This document shows, in pieces, positions 9,316 through 17,586 of a stretch of 64,000 nucleotides of DNA (the stretch's first letter is position 1; every line of letters begins with the position of its first letter). The translations under genes were made by a program, and so were the position numbers. The notes beneath the pieces are model-generated. The model saw only the letters and a program-made list of their open reading frames with translations. It did not search any database and was not told where the DNA came from. This DNA comes from Mucilaginibacter phenanthrenivorans (lineage in GTDB: Bacteria > Bacteroidota > Bacteroidia > Sphingobacteriales > Sphingobacteriaceae), in NCBI RefSeq assembly GCF_024721155.1, contig NZ_JAHVAP010000009.1, positions 62,001 to 126,000 on the forward strand, given 5' to 3'.

Positions 9316-10719
9316 TCAATTATTTAATGGTGAAAGATTAATTATTTTCTTAGGTGTTGTTATCAATAAAACCGAAAGAGCTGCCAGTATTAATAGTACC
9401 CCTCCAAGCATTATTGCATTTTGAGGGCTGTTACCAAGCCAGTTCTCATAATATAGCGGCATGGTGACATTTTGCAGCAACATAGGTATTACTATAAACA
9501 TGTTAAAGATGCCCATATATACGCCGGTTTTTTCAGCGGGAATGTTCCCGGCCAATATCACATAAGGACTTCCCATCATACTTGCCCAAGATAATCCCAT
9601 ACCTATCATAGGGATAAACACCAGGCTTGAGCTATGAATATGTGGTAGTACCAATAACCCCGCGCCTGCGCAAGTAAGGCATAAGGCATGAACTATTTTA
9701 GCGCCATATCTTTTCGCATACCATGCAAGTGCAAAAGCAGACAGGAACGCAACGAAGTTATAAAACGCACCAATTTTGCCTGTAAGCAGATCTGCTTCGC
9801 GGAAACTTGACGCGGCACCGTTTGTTACCGAGCCGAAAACCGAACCCGAAAGACATTTAGCTATATAGATCCAGTAAATAAACATGGCATACCAGCTAAA
9901 AAACATCATCGGGATCATTTGCTTCATAGCCCGGGGCATAGTAATTACTGCATCAGCAATTTCCTTAAAGGTTGCTGAAATGCCCTTTGATGTTTTCAAT
10001 ATCCTTTCCTTCTCATCTGCAGATATTGGTAGTTCCTTTGTTGTTTTAAGGGTATACAATATTGATCCGATAGACATAAAAGCCCCGATAATAAACGCTA
10101 TGATTGTAGTAACCGGGATATGATTTTCATTAACTGCAATTTTACTTACCCCAAAAAATATAAGTAAGGTGGGTGTTAAATAAGCCAATGTCTGGCCCAA
10201 TCCGGTAAATGCGCTTTGAGTTAAAAAACCGATGGGATGTTGGTCTTCATTTAGCTTATCGCTCACAAATGCGCGGTAAGGTTCCTGTGTTATATTGTTT
10301 GACGCATCCAGGATCCATAATATACTTGCAGCCATCCATACCGAGCTGCTGTACGGCATAAAGAACAACGCAATGCTGCAAAATATGGCTCCTACTAAAA
10401 AATAAGGTGTCCGGCGCCCATATTTAGTGACTGTTTTATCACTAAATGCGCCTACAATGGGTTGGATTATAAGTCCGGTGATTGGGCCGGCAAGCCACAA
10501 ATAGGGTAATTTACTTTCGTGAGCGCCCAGGTATGAGTAAATGGGGCTCATATTAGCCTGCTGCAAGCCGAAGCTGTATTGCAGGCCAAAAAAACCAAAG
10601 TTCATGTTCACAATTTGCCAGAATGATAAGCGCGGTTTTAACCCAGCAAGCCGTTCAAAAGCTTTAGTCTTTATCACAACTGCTGTTTTTATGGCCGGTG
10701 CGCTTGTAACGTTCATCAT
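9316..10719 (-). CDS. MFS sugar transporter, SLC45/plant sucrose-transporter type
   Basis: 467 residues with about 12 hydrophobic segments. The N-terminal half is strikingly like plant SUT/SLC45 sucrose transporters: GLQYSFGLQQANMSPIYSYLG, then WLAGPITGLIIQPIVGAFSD and the loop motif KYGRRTPYF. It is therefore predicted to be a cation-coupled inner-membrane disaccharide transporter. The start codon is 2 bp after the stop codon of the upstream hydrolase/kinase fusion gene, which is tight coupling. The obvious reading is that it brings a disaccharide released or admitted by SusCD into the cytoplasm, where the fusion enzyme acts. Sucrose, maltose or trehalose are all possible; the SUT resemblance and the GH100-like partner slightly favour sucrose or a related glucoside. 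Confidence 0.92.
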   Translation of the reverse strand: MMNVTSAPAIKTAVVIKTKAFERLAGLKPRLSFWQIVNMNFGFFGLQYSFGLQQANMSPIYSYLGAHESKLPYLWLAGPITGLIIQPIVGAFSDKTVTKYGRRTPYFLVGAIFCSIALFFMPYSSSVWMAASILWILDASNNITQEPYRAFVSDKLNEDQHPIGFLTQSAFTGLGQTLAYLTPTLLIFFGVSKIAVNENHIPVTTIIAFIIGAFMSIGSILYTLKTTKELPISADEKERILKTSKGISATFKEIADAVITMPRAMKQMIPMMFFSWYAMFIYWIYIAKCLSGSVFGSVTNGAASSFREADLLTGKIGAFYNFVAFLSAFALAWYAKRYGAKIVHALCLTCAGAGLLVLPHIHSSSLVFIPMIGMGLSWASMMGSPYVILAGNIPAEKTGVYMGIFNMFIVIPMLLQNVTMPLYYENWLGNSPQNAIMLGGVLLILAALSVLLITTPKKIINLSPLNN

Positions 10720-10721
10720 GG

Positions 10722-12602
10722 TTAATTGTTCAACGATTTAAGTTTATAGCTTACAACTTTCCAATGATTGTCAACAATCATATCAGCTGCATCCTGATGC
10801 GATCTTATTATTTCGCTTTCCTTCTTTAATACCTTTTCAATAAAGGGTGTTACCGTTTCGCGGTTTCGTTTAATCCGGCTTTGCCGGGTATCCTCATAAC
10901 TGGTGTTTATTAAAATTTTATGATCAGTTTCCTTTAATAATGTCGAATACGTTCCCTCAACCAATATTACATTCACATTTGTAATATCAACCACCTTGCT
11001 TTCCTCCGTATCGGTGATCCAGTTCATGTATGGAACGGTTAATGAGGCATTTGTTTTTCCTTTTGCGGCTGCAATGTGGTTATCGAGCAAATGTAGCCTC
11101 ACTTCCTTAGGTCCTACCAATGAAAAGTCATTTACCCTGAACTGGTGGTTCATCTTTGGTGGCAAAATGAAATAGTCGTCCATGTGAAGTATAAGAGGGG
11201 TAAATCCTCTTTCAACTAAAATATCTGCAAACAATTTACTAAGCGTAGTTTTACCCGACCCTGACTCACCGGCTATCGAAATAGCAATTACCCGTTTTTT
11301 GTCCAAGTGCAATTTATCAACCAAATTAGCTGCATATGGCCTTAGAGATTTAAGCAATTGGGGTTCGTTTTGGGGCGAACTAATTATTCGCTTGCTAAAC
11401 GCGGTGTAATCTTCTATAGCAAGGTTGCCGAGCAAATAGCCGGATGCACTGAAGCACAAATTATTTACACCTCCGGGGTTGCGATCGTAAAAATCAAAGT
11501 ATTCAGAAAATGGGTTTTCTGTTAAATTTATACCTATTTGCTGATCCAGCGCCTCCATCAGCCGGTTGGCGATCTCAGGCAAGCCTGCAGATTTGAAACC
11601 CGCAACCAGGAAACCGTTAACTACCGGCCAAATTCCGCCGTTATGGAAGTGCCCCGGCTTATTTTTAAACTGGAAATTGTGATTGGACGCGAGTGTTTTA
11701 TAGTGAATACTATCTTCGGTAATAACCGGCCAGAAAGCCGGCACCCCTTTTTGATCGGTTTCATTTAATAGATCGGTAACTACCCGTTCAAGTTTCTTTA
11801 CCGATGCTTCCGATGGAATTTTTAATAGCAGCAATAATGCTATTGACCATGAATCTATTACCTCTAAATATTCACCGGGTGAAAATGAAGCTACAAAGCT
11901 ATCACGGATATCGAAGTCCTTCAACGCAAGTTGCTGGGAAACTGTATAGAGGCTGTCATTTAATTCAGCTTCAAAAAGATAGTGCTGTTTTATACTTACC
12001 TTTATCTGTAGCGCCTTTTCGGCCCAATCTGCCCGGTCAAAAAATTCCGAACTAACCAGCAAAGCCCAATACCTGAGCAACTGATCGTAAAGAACATAGC
12101 CATTAGTGATATATTCATCTGCCCAATTGCTGCTCATGGGCACATACATTAAACCCTTTCCATTAAATTCCCATGATTCAGCGAGGTTGAAAATTGTTTC
12201 ACATTGATTATAAACAACATCCTTAAAACCGGCATCTCTATCATCCTGTTCAAGAAACAAAACCGATGCTATTATCCACCAAAAACTTGCGTCAACCCTG
12301 CCTACCGGCCCGCCGAAGCTTACTTTAGTTATAATATCAAATTCGTTTATCTGTATATTGGATGGAATTTGCCCGTGAGACGAGGCCGCCCTTTGCAGGT
12401 TTATCAATGATGTTTTAAGCGGGGCATATAATTCAGATAGCTGATTGGCGATTATTGCCAATCCTGTAACCGATGCATCACGTGCCCACAATGAGTTATA
12501 GTTATCCTTTAGCTCGGAAGTTGCTTTAATCCCAGATATCGACGATGCCATTTTAAGCACTTCAACAGCCCGGTGTGATATATTATTAGGTTCTAAAACC
12601 AA
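10722..12602 (-). CDS. GH100-like glycoside hydrolase fused to uridine-kinase-like domain
   Basis: A 626-residue cytoplasmic protein (no signal peptide). Residues 1 to about 400 look like an (alpha/alpha)6-barrel hydrolase: SLWARDAS with R41/D42, GRVDASFWWIIA with D104 where GH100 invertases have PVDSGLWWI, and HNGGIWPVVNGFLVAGF from H320, close to the HNGGSWPVLLW of plant alkaline invertases. After a linker comes a P-loop domain: Walker A GESGSGKTT at 445-453, HMDDYF, VPYMNW, VILVEGTYS and an Arg-rich lid, as in uridine kinase/phosphoribulokinase-type enzymes. Inferred role: cleave an imported disaccharide and phosphorylate a product. The start is a TTG; the next ATG (12551) would cut into the conserved first helix. 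It is the first gene of the minus-strand operon. Confidence 0.85.
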   Translation of the reverse strand: MVLEPNNISHRAVEVLKMASSISGIKATSELKDNYNSLWARDASVTGLAIIANQLSELYAPLKTSLINLQRAASSHGQIPSNIQINEFDIITKVSFGGPVGRVDASFWWIIASVLFLEQDDRDAGFKDVVYNQCETIFNLAESWEFNGKGLMYVPMSSNWADEYITNGYVLYDQLLRYWALLVSSEFFDRADWAEKALQIKVSIKQHYLFEAELNDSLYTVSQQLALKDFDIRDSFVASFSPGEYLEVIDSWSIALLLLLKIPSEASVKKLERVVTDLLNETDQKGVPAFWPVITEDSIHYKTLASNHNFQFKNKPGHFHNGGIWPVVNGFLVAGFKSAGLPEIANRLMEALDQQIGINLTENPFSEYFDFYDRNPGGVNNLCFSASGYLLGNLAIEDYTAFSKRIISSPQNEPQLLKSLRPYAANLVDKLHLDKKRVIAISIAGESGSGKTTLSKLFADILVERGFTPLILHMDDYFILPPKMNHQFRVNDFSLVGPKEVRLHLLDNHIAAAKGKTNASLTVPYMNWITDTEESKVVDITNVNVILVEGTYSTLLKETDHKILINTSYEDTRQSRIKRNRETVTPFIEKVLKKESEIIRSHQDAADMIVDNHWKVVSYKLKSLNN

Positions 12603-12952
12603 CTTCTGATATAGTTTAAATTTGTAATATTTAGTTTATAATTCAATTACAGCTTCTGTAAAGAGGTAGTGATTACGATTCCGCAGTTGAGTTATTTATT
12701 AATTGGTGAATAAAAATACGGGTTGATTGTAACTTATTTATCACAAAACATCTAAATTTCAGCGCAAAGCTTTCCGCAATCGTTTGCGAAAATGATTGCT
12801 GTTGAAAAAAATGCATCAGACAGTAGGGGTAGGTTACACACTAATCGTTTAATGATAATTATTTAACTTCCAGTTTAAAATAATTATTTTTTTATATATT
12901 TAGGATTTTATGTAGCAGAATAGTTACATTTAACAACCAATTATAGACCTAA
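12603..12952. other. Divergent intergenic region between fusion enzyme and LacI gene
   Basis: 350 bp without a gene, AT-rich towards both ends. It must hold the promoters for the leftward operon (start 12602) and the rightward LacI gene (start 12953). It contains the 24-bp palindrome at 12776-12799 and, on the plus strand at 12817-12829, a CAGACAGTAGGGG motif that resembles the core of two elements upstream of minus-strand genes in the next locus. I could not place a confident TAnnTTTG promoter. Confidence 0.7.
12776..12799. promoter_or_regulatory. Probable LacI-family operator
   Basis: A 24-bp imperfect palindrome with arms GCAATC and GATTGC and centre GTTTGCGAAAAT; 20 of 24 positions are symmetric, with a central CG as in many LacI-family operators. 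It lies 174 bp upstream of the leftward operon and 154 bp upstream of the LacI-type gene. The right half (TTTGCGAAAA, ATTGCT, TTGAAA) recurs 1.2 kb away before trehalase, which supports a specific protein site. Confidence 0.7.
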
Positions 12953-13945
12953 ATGTCTGAAGTAACTTTAAAAAAGTTAGCGGATATGCTCAATTTAAGC
13001 ATATCAACAGTATCTAGAGCGCTCAAAGACCATCCCGACATTTCCGGCGATACCAGGATTAAGGTAAAGGAACTGGCAGGAGTGTTAGATTATGAGCCTA
13101 ATACCTATGCAATAAATTTGCGTACCAATCACAGTAAAGAGTTTGGAATAATTGTGCCTGGCATTGGAAATGATTTTTATCAGTCGTTTATTAGTTCGCT
13201 TGAAAAGGAAGCCCGTCAATTTGGATATTCCTTGATTATAATGCAATCAGGCGACGATCCTCAAATTGAGTTGGAAAATCTCAAACGCTGCAAGCAAAGC
13301 CGCATGGCAGGCATATTTGTATCCATAACGTCAAAAACAATTGATATTCACAATTTTTTAAAACTTGGCGAGCAACATATCCCGGTAATATTTATTGATA
13401 AGGTACCCGCATTCGAGGCCTGCAACAAGGTTTGTGTTGATGATTCAGCAGCTGCAACAATGGCTGCTGAAGCGCTGATCCTGAAAAAGAAACAAAGAAT
13501 ATTGGCAATTTTTGGCAACACTCAAATGTCAATTACCAGTAAAAGATTAAAGGCTTTTAAAGAAACCTTCACCAAGTATAGCGCGGATACGTCACTTGAA
13601 ATTACTCATGCAAATTCAACCCAGGAAGCCCAGGATATATTAATGGACACCCTGGAAAATAGTTTGCGGCCCGATGCCATTTTTTGTATGAGCGACGAGA
13701 TCCTGATTGGTGTAATGAAAGCTGTACAACGATTTGGCTTACACCCACCGGAGGATATAGGTGTGATTGCGATTAGCGACGGTTACGTTCCCACCTTTTA
13801 CTACCCGCAAATAACTTACGTGGAAACCAGCGGATTTAAACTGGCTAAAACCGCCTTTGCACGAATGCAGGCGTGTATAGCAGGCAGCACCTACGCGCAG
13901 GAGCTAAAAATTGATTCCATGATTGTTGAAGGCGGCTCGTTGTAG
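12953..13945 (+). CDS. LacI family transcriptional regulator
   Basis: 330 residues, normal length for the family. The N-terminal helix-turn-helix is VTLKKLADMLNLSISTVSRAL (about 4-24) followed by the hinge region with YEPNTYAINLRTNHS. The rest is a periplasmic-binding-protein-like effector domain (FGIIVPGIGNDFYQSF, VDDSAAATMAAEAL, PDAIFCMSDEILIGVMKA, IAISDG). It is divergent from the hydrolase/MFS/SusCD operon and co-directional with trehalase, so it most likely controls both in response to a sugar or sugar phosphate. Candidate operator copies lie at 12776-12799 and 14016-14032. Whether it represses or activates cannot be told from sequence. Confidence 0.95.
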   Translation: MSEVTLKKLADMLNLSISTVSRALKDHPDISGDTRIKVKELAGVLDYEPNTYAINLRTNHSKEFGIIVPGIGNDFYQSFISSLEKEARQFGYSLIIMQSGDDPQIELENLKRCKQSRMAGIFVSITSKTIDIHNFLKLGEQHIPVIFIDKVPAFEACNKVCVDDSAAATMAAEALILKKKQRILAIFGNTQMSITSKRLKAFKETFTKYSADTSLEITHANSTQEAQDILMDTLENSLRPDAIFCMSDEILIGVMKAVQRFGLHPPEDIGVIAISDGYVPTFYYPQITYVETSGFKLAKTAFARMQACIAGSTYAQELKIDSMIVEGGSL

Positions 13946-14015
13946 CTCGTGATAATAAAAAACAAATGATGGCCGTTTTCAGCTATTAAAGGAACTTTAG
14001 TTTTTGACACAAAGG

Positions 14016-14032
14016 TTTGCGAAAAGCATTGC
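14016..14032 (+). promoter_or_regulatory. Second copy of putative LacI-family operator half
   Basis: TTTGCGAAAAGCATTGC matches the right part of the 12776-12799 palindrome (TTTGCGAAAATGATTGC) at 15 of 17 positions, and the similarity continues as CTATTGAAA versus CTGTTGAAA. The left arm is degenerate. It lies 100 bp upstream of the trehalase start, in line with shared control by the LacI-type regulator. Confidence 0.55.
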
Positions 14033-14131
14033 TATTGAAACTCAATACTTTTGGATCGAAGCCATTAAATATTCCGTATAACTTGTGCTGTACCTGGCTT
14101 ATAGTCGGCCCAATTTATAACCTTTTTTAAA

Positions 14132-15706
14132 ATGATGATCACCAGAAAATTATTCCTGCTTTTTTTATTCGCATTTATTACTGCGTCGGGATATTGCCAA
14201 CTACAAACGCCCAGGCAACTGTACCCGGGCTTGTTTGAAGCAATTCAGCTATCGGATATTTTCCCTGATAACAAAACATTTGTTGATGCCGTTGTCCGAA
14301 GGGAACCGACAGATATTATAAAAGATTATAACAACCAAAAGGATAAGGCCGGCTTCGACCTGAAAAAGTTCGTTGCCGACAATTTTATCGCGCCGGGTAG
14401 TAAAACCGATATTTTTAAAAGTGACGTATCAGCAGGCATCCGAAAACACATTGATACCCTGTGGAAGGTGCTTTACCGCAAGCATGATACAGTTTCCCGG
14501 TATTCGTCATTAATCCCGCTGCCAAATGATTTTATTGTTCCGGGTGGTCGCTTCCGCGAAATTTACTATTGGGACTCGTATTTTACCATGCTTGGGCTGC
14601 AGGAAAGCCACAAGGCAGATGTCATCAAAAACATCATTAATAACTTTGCCTACATGATAGATAAGTTTGGTTTTATCCCCAACGGAAACCGCACTTATTA
14701 TTTAACACGTTCGCAGCCTCCATTTTTTGCAATGATGATTGATTTACTGGCAAAGGACGATGGCGAGAAAACCCTGGTAAAATATCAGCCGGAATTATTA
14801 AAGGAATATGCTTTCTGGATGAGGGGAAGCGAAAAACTAAAACCCGGCGAGGATTTCCGCAACAGTGTAAGACTGGACGATGGTGAAATTTTAAACCGCT
14901 ATTGGGATGAATCTGACCTGCCACGCGAGGAATCATACAAAAAGGATGTAGATGCTGCAAAGGAAACCACCCAAAAGCCTGGTGATTTTTTCCGGAATAT
15001 TCGCGCAGCAGCTGAGTCGGGATGGGACTTTAGCACCCGTTGGATGGATACTACGGGGAATCTGAGTACTATCCAAACAACGTCAATTATCCCTGTCGAT
15101 CTTAATTGCCTGTTATACCATTTGGAAGTTACTATTGCTCAATCATACAAATTGCAGGGCAACATAAGCAAACAGCAGTTTTATCTTGGAAAAGCATCTA
15201 CCCGCAAAAATGCAATTCAAAAGTATTGCTGGAGCGATAAGGAGAGCTGGTTTATGGACTACAACTTCAAACTAAAACATACCACTACCTTCCACACGCT
15301 TGCCGGGGTTTACCCGCTTGAATTTAAACTGGCGACCGACAAACAGGCTGTAAAAGTTGGCGATGAATTAAAGACCAAGTTCTTAAAACCGGGCGGGCTG
15401 GTTACAACCTTCCAACGATCAGGCCAGCAATGGGACAGCCCGAATGCCTGGGCGCCACTGCAATATATGGCGATTGATGGTTTAAATAATTACAATCAAA
15501 CTGGCCTGGCACAATCAGTTGCCCAAAGCTGGATAGGCACCAATATGCGCGTGTTTGAAAGCACCGGGAAGCTAATGGAAAAATACAATGTAGTGGATAC
15601 TGACATTAAGGCAGGAGGCGGCGAATACCCGTTACAGGATGGTTTTGGCTGGACAAACGGCGTACTGCTTAATTTGATCAATAAGTATCATATGGATAAT
15701 TTATAG
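14132..15706 (+). CDS. treA: Periplasmic trehalase, GH37
   Basis: 524 residues with a signal peptide (LLFLFAFITASGYCQ). Both trehalase signatures are present: PGGRFREIYYWDSYF at about 137-151 and QQWDSPNAWAPLQ near 431-443. D299 in SGWDFSTRW matches the general acid and the Glu in GGGEYPLQDGFGWTNGV (about 498) the base of E. coli Tre37A. The enzyme hydrolyses trehalose to two glucose molecules in the periplasm. It follows the LacI-type gene by 186 bp, with a copy of the putative operator in the gap, and ends at a strong bidirectional terminator. Length, motifs and catalytic residues are all normal. The paired start ATG codons at 14132 and 14135 are equivalent. Confidence 0.96.
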   Translation: MMITRKLFLLFLFAFITASGYCQLQTPRQLYPGLFEAIQLSDIFPDNKTFVDAVVRREPTDIIKDYNNQKDKAGFDLKKFVADNFIAPGSKTDIFKSDVSAGIRKHIDTLWKVLYRKHDTVSRYSSLIPLPNDFIVPGGRFREIYYWDSYFTMLGLQESHKADVIKNIINNFAYMIDKFGFIPNGNRTYYLTRSQPPFFAMMIDLLAKDDGEKTLVKYQPELLKEYAFWMRGSEKLKPGEDFRNSVRLDDGEILNRYWDESDLPREESYKKDVDAAKETTQKPGDFFRNIRAAAESGWDFSTRWMDTTGNLSTIQTTSIIPVDLNCLLYHLEVTIAQSYKLQGNISKQQFYLGKASTRKNAIQKYCWSDKESWFMDYNFKLKHTTTFHTLAGVYPLEFKLATDKQAVKVGDELKTKFLKPGGLVTTFQRSGQQWDSPNAWAPLQYMAIDGLNNYNQTGLAQSVAQSWIGTNMRVFESTGKLMEKYNVVDTDIKAGGGEYPLQDGFGWTNGVLLNLINKYHMDNL

Positions 15707-15726
15707 ATCTCTTTCCTATACAAACT

Positions 15727-15764
15727 AAAAATGGCTGCGGGATAATTGTCCTGCAGCCATTTTT
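15727..15764. terminator. Bidirectional rho-independent terminator
   Basis: A perfect 12-bp stem (AAAAATGGCTGC / GCAGCCATTTTT) with a 14-nt loop lies between the convergent trehalase gene and the gene ending at 15787. A-tract and T-tract flank it, so it can work in both directions. Confidence 0.9.
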
Positions 15765-15786
15765 AATATCCCTTAAGGAAACAAAA

Positions 15787-17493
15787 TCACCGCTTTGCTG
15801 CACCACCAACGTTGAGCGTAATTGTGTTCATTTGTGGTTTTATTCTCCAAACAGCGCCGTTAGCCGGTTTTGAAAAGGTTCCCTGCATTGCTGCAAAATT
15901 GTATTTCATTCCTTCAAAACTGCAATCTACCTGCTTACTCTTAACTCCTACAAAAGGCAGTTTGGCTTCCTTTGACGTATTCAGATCTAGGAACCAATCG
16001 ATAGGTTCCTTAGTTACCAATATCATTTTCACCTGCCTTTCACTTAAATCCATTTCAAGCGATCCCTTTATTGATGTTAAGGGCCAGGAGATATGTAATG
16101 TACTTGTACCCCTATTAGTGAATTTCGGGTCGCCCCCATTTAACAATACTTCTTTGCCGTCAATTAATGCCTTTACACGCAATCCGGCAATTTCACCCTT
16201 TTTGCTCCAGATATAGCCGTCAACTACCGGCAAAGTAAAGAAAGTGCATTCGTTCGATGTAGCTACTCCCTTTGTATAAACCGACGGAAAATTCTCATTA
16301 AATAAATGCAAATCTCTTATCCGCAGGTTACCGTTTTCCCAGATCATATTAATCCGGTAAAAACGACTGTCAAACCAGGCGGTTTTCAAATCGCTGCCTT
16401 CAATGTCCTTGCCTACGGTAAAAGAGGTTGACGGCGTAACCTTATAGTTTTTCTTAAACCATAAACCTGACTGCTCCATCGTTTCCACCCTGATCTTACC
16501 CTCATTGCGCAATTTAGCTATCAGCGGCATCTGGATCTCCAGGCCTTTCGCCATGGCATCCCAGGTAAAGGAATTTTCCTGACCTGCCTGGGTATAGTTA
16601 AATCCAAGGGAATTATCATCGGTTAATGCTTTGAAAAACCAGTTAACCCAGGTTGAATCGCCACCGCCAAATTTGTAAACAGGTTCTAATGTAACAACGC
16701 CTTGCCGCCTTGTACCCAAACCGTTATCATACTGGCGGACCGGGTCGCTGCCGAGCATCCTGAAAATAGGTACAGGGATCTGGTTCTCTGCATGCTGCGC
16801 CGGCATGTATGAATTTATTTTACTTGGATAATAAGCCTGGTTCCAATAGCCGCCCCATAAGGTGTAACCATCGGTACCATATTGATCCTTACAATTGCTT
16901 GATGCTACTATGTGGTATTTCTCATACATATAATTAAGGCTGTAGGCATCAATGAACCATGAGCCCACCGATTTTGGATAATAGCCAAAGATCTTTTTAA
17001 AATCCCTCATATAAACATCGATGATCTTCTCGCGCTCCTTTGGCGTATAGCCTGTTGAAAAGCCGATGTTGGCACGCCAATCCCACGGGTAACGCCCGCG
17101 CCATTTCATCCCGGCGTTTTCAACCAGCGGCTGCGGGATCTCCCACCAGGCACCAATTTCAAACGATCCTTTAGGCAAGCTTTTTAGCAGGGTCTGGTAG
17201 CGGCTATCCAGCAGGGCATCATATTGCAATAAAAAAGTACCGCCAAGCTTATATTTCTTCATGATCTCCACCTGCTTTACCACGGTTTGATACAACACAT
17301 CCTCGGTGATCTGCGGATCACGGGGCTCAAGCAAACGGATAAAGTTCACAATATTTACGATCTTAGGAGTTTTGGCACTGCCTTTGTCAGCGGGCTTATC
17401 CGGCCTTATTATATAAAAGGAAGATAGCGTTGCTACAATGATCAGGCTGCATGCCACCCCGGCCAAAAGCCTACTGGTTATTTTACGCTTCAT
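15787..17493 (-). CDS. Secreted protein of unknown function, possible deacetylase-like fold
   Basis: I start at the ATG at 17493 (MKRKITSRLLAGVACSLIIV, signal or anchor); an upstream ATG at 17535 lies directly behind a terminator hairpin. About 568 residues. I do not recognise a named family. The first ~300 residues look like an alternating alpha/beta barrel (FIRLLEPRDPQ, GGTFLLQYDALLDSRYQ, EIGAWWEIPQPLVE, GYYPKSVGSWFIDAYSL), the remainder beta-rich (LHISWPLTSIKGSLEMD). The GYYPKS...YMYEKYHI...YYPSK...PAQ pattern resembles GYRPLS...YLAEKEGI...YYTSK...PAQ in the DUF3863-like protein at 25891-27234, suggesting distant relatives in one locus. It follows SusD but is separated by a terminator. A carbohydrate-active role is inference only. 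Confidence 0.75.
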   Translation of the reverse strand: MKRKITSRLLAGVACSLIIVATLSSFYIIRPDKPADKGSAKTPKIVNIVNFIRLLEPRDPQITEDVLYQTVVKQVEIMKKYKLGGTFLLQYDALLDSRYQTLLKSLPKGSFEIGAWWEIPQPLVENAGMKWRGRYPWDWRANIGFSTGYTPKEREKIIDVYMRDFKKIFGYYPKSVGSWFIDAYSLNYMYEKYHIVASSNCKDQYGTDGYTLWGGYWNQAYYPSKINSYMPAQHAENQIPVPIFRMLGSDPVRQYDNGLGTRRQGVVTLEPVYKFGGGDSTWVNWFFKALTDDNSLGFNYTQAGQENSFTWDAMAKGLEIQMPLIAKLRNEGKIRVETMEQSGLWFKKNYKVTPSTSFTVGKDIEGSDLKTAWFDSRFYRINMIWENGNLRIRDLHLFNENFPSVYTKGVATSNECTFFTLPVVDGYIWSKKGEIAGLRVKALIDGKEVLLNGGDPKFTNRGTSTLHISWPLTSIKGSLEMDLSERQVKMILVTKEPIDWFLDLNTSKEAKLPFVGVKSKQVDCSFEGMKYNFAAMQGTFSKPANGAVWRIKPQMNTITLNVGGAAKR

Positions 17494-17541
17494 TATATTT
17501 TGATGGTTGTATATTATAGGTGATGTTACGTACATTAAAAA

Positions 17542-17579
17542 GGAGATAAACAGACGGCAGAACCCGCCCGTTTATCTCC
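17542..17579 (-). terminator. Rho-independent terminator after SusD
   Basis: Read on the minus strand, a perfect 10-bp stem (GGAGATAAAC / GTTTATCTCC) with an 18-nt GC-rich loop is followed directly by TTTTT. It lies just past the SusD stop (17587) and before the next gene, so it ends or attenuates SusCD transcription there. Confidence 0.85.
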
Positions 17580-17586
17580 GGTATTT

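Noticed and set aside
15812..16216. 134-residue open frame on the plus strand
   Set aside because: Lies wholly antisense to the well-supported secreted protein gene at 15787-17493 and has no family resemblance or start signal.
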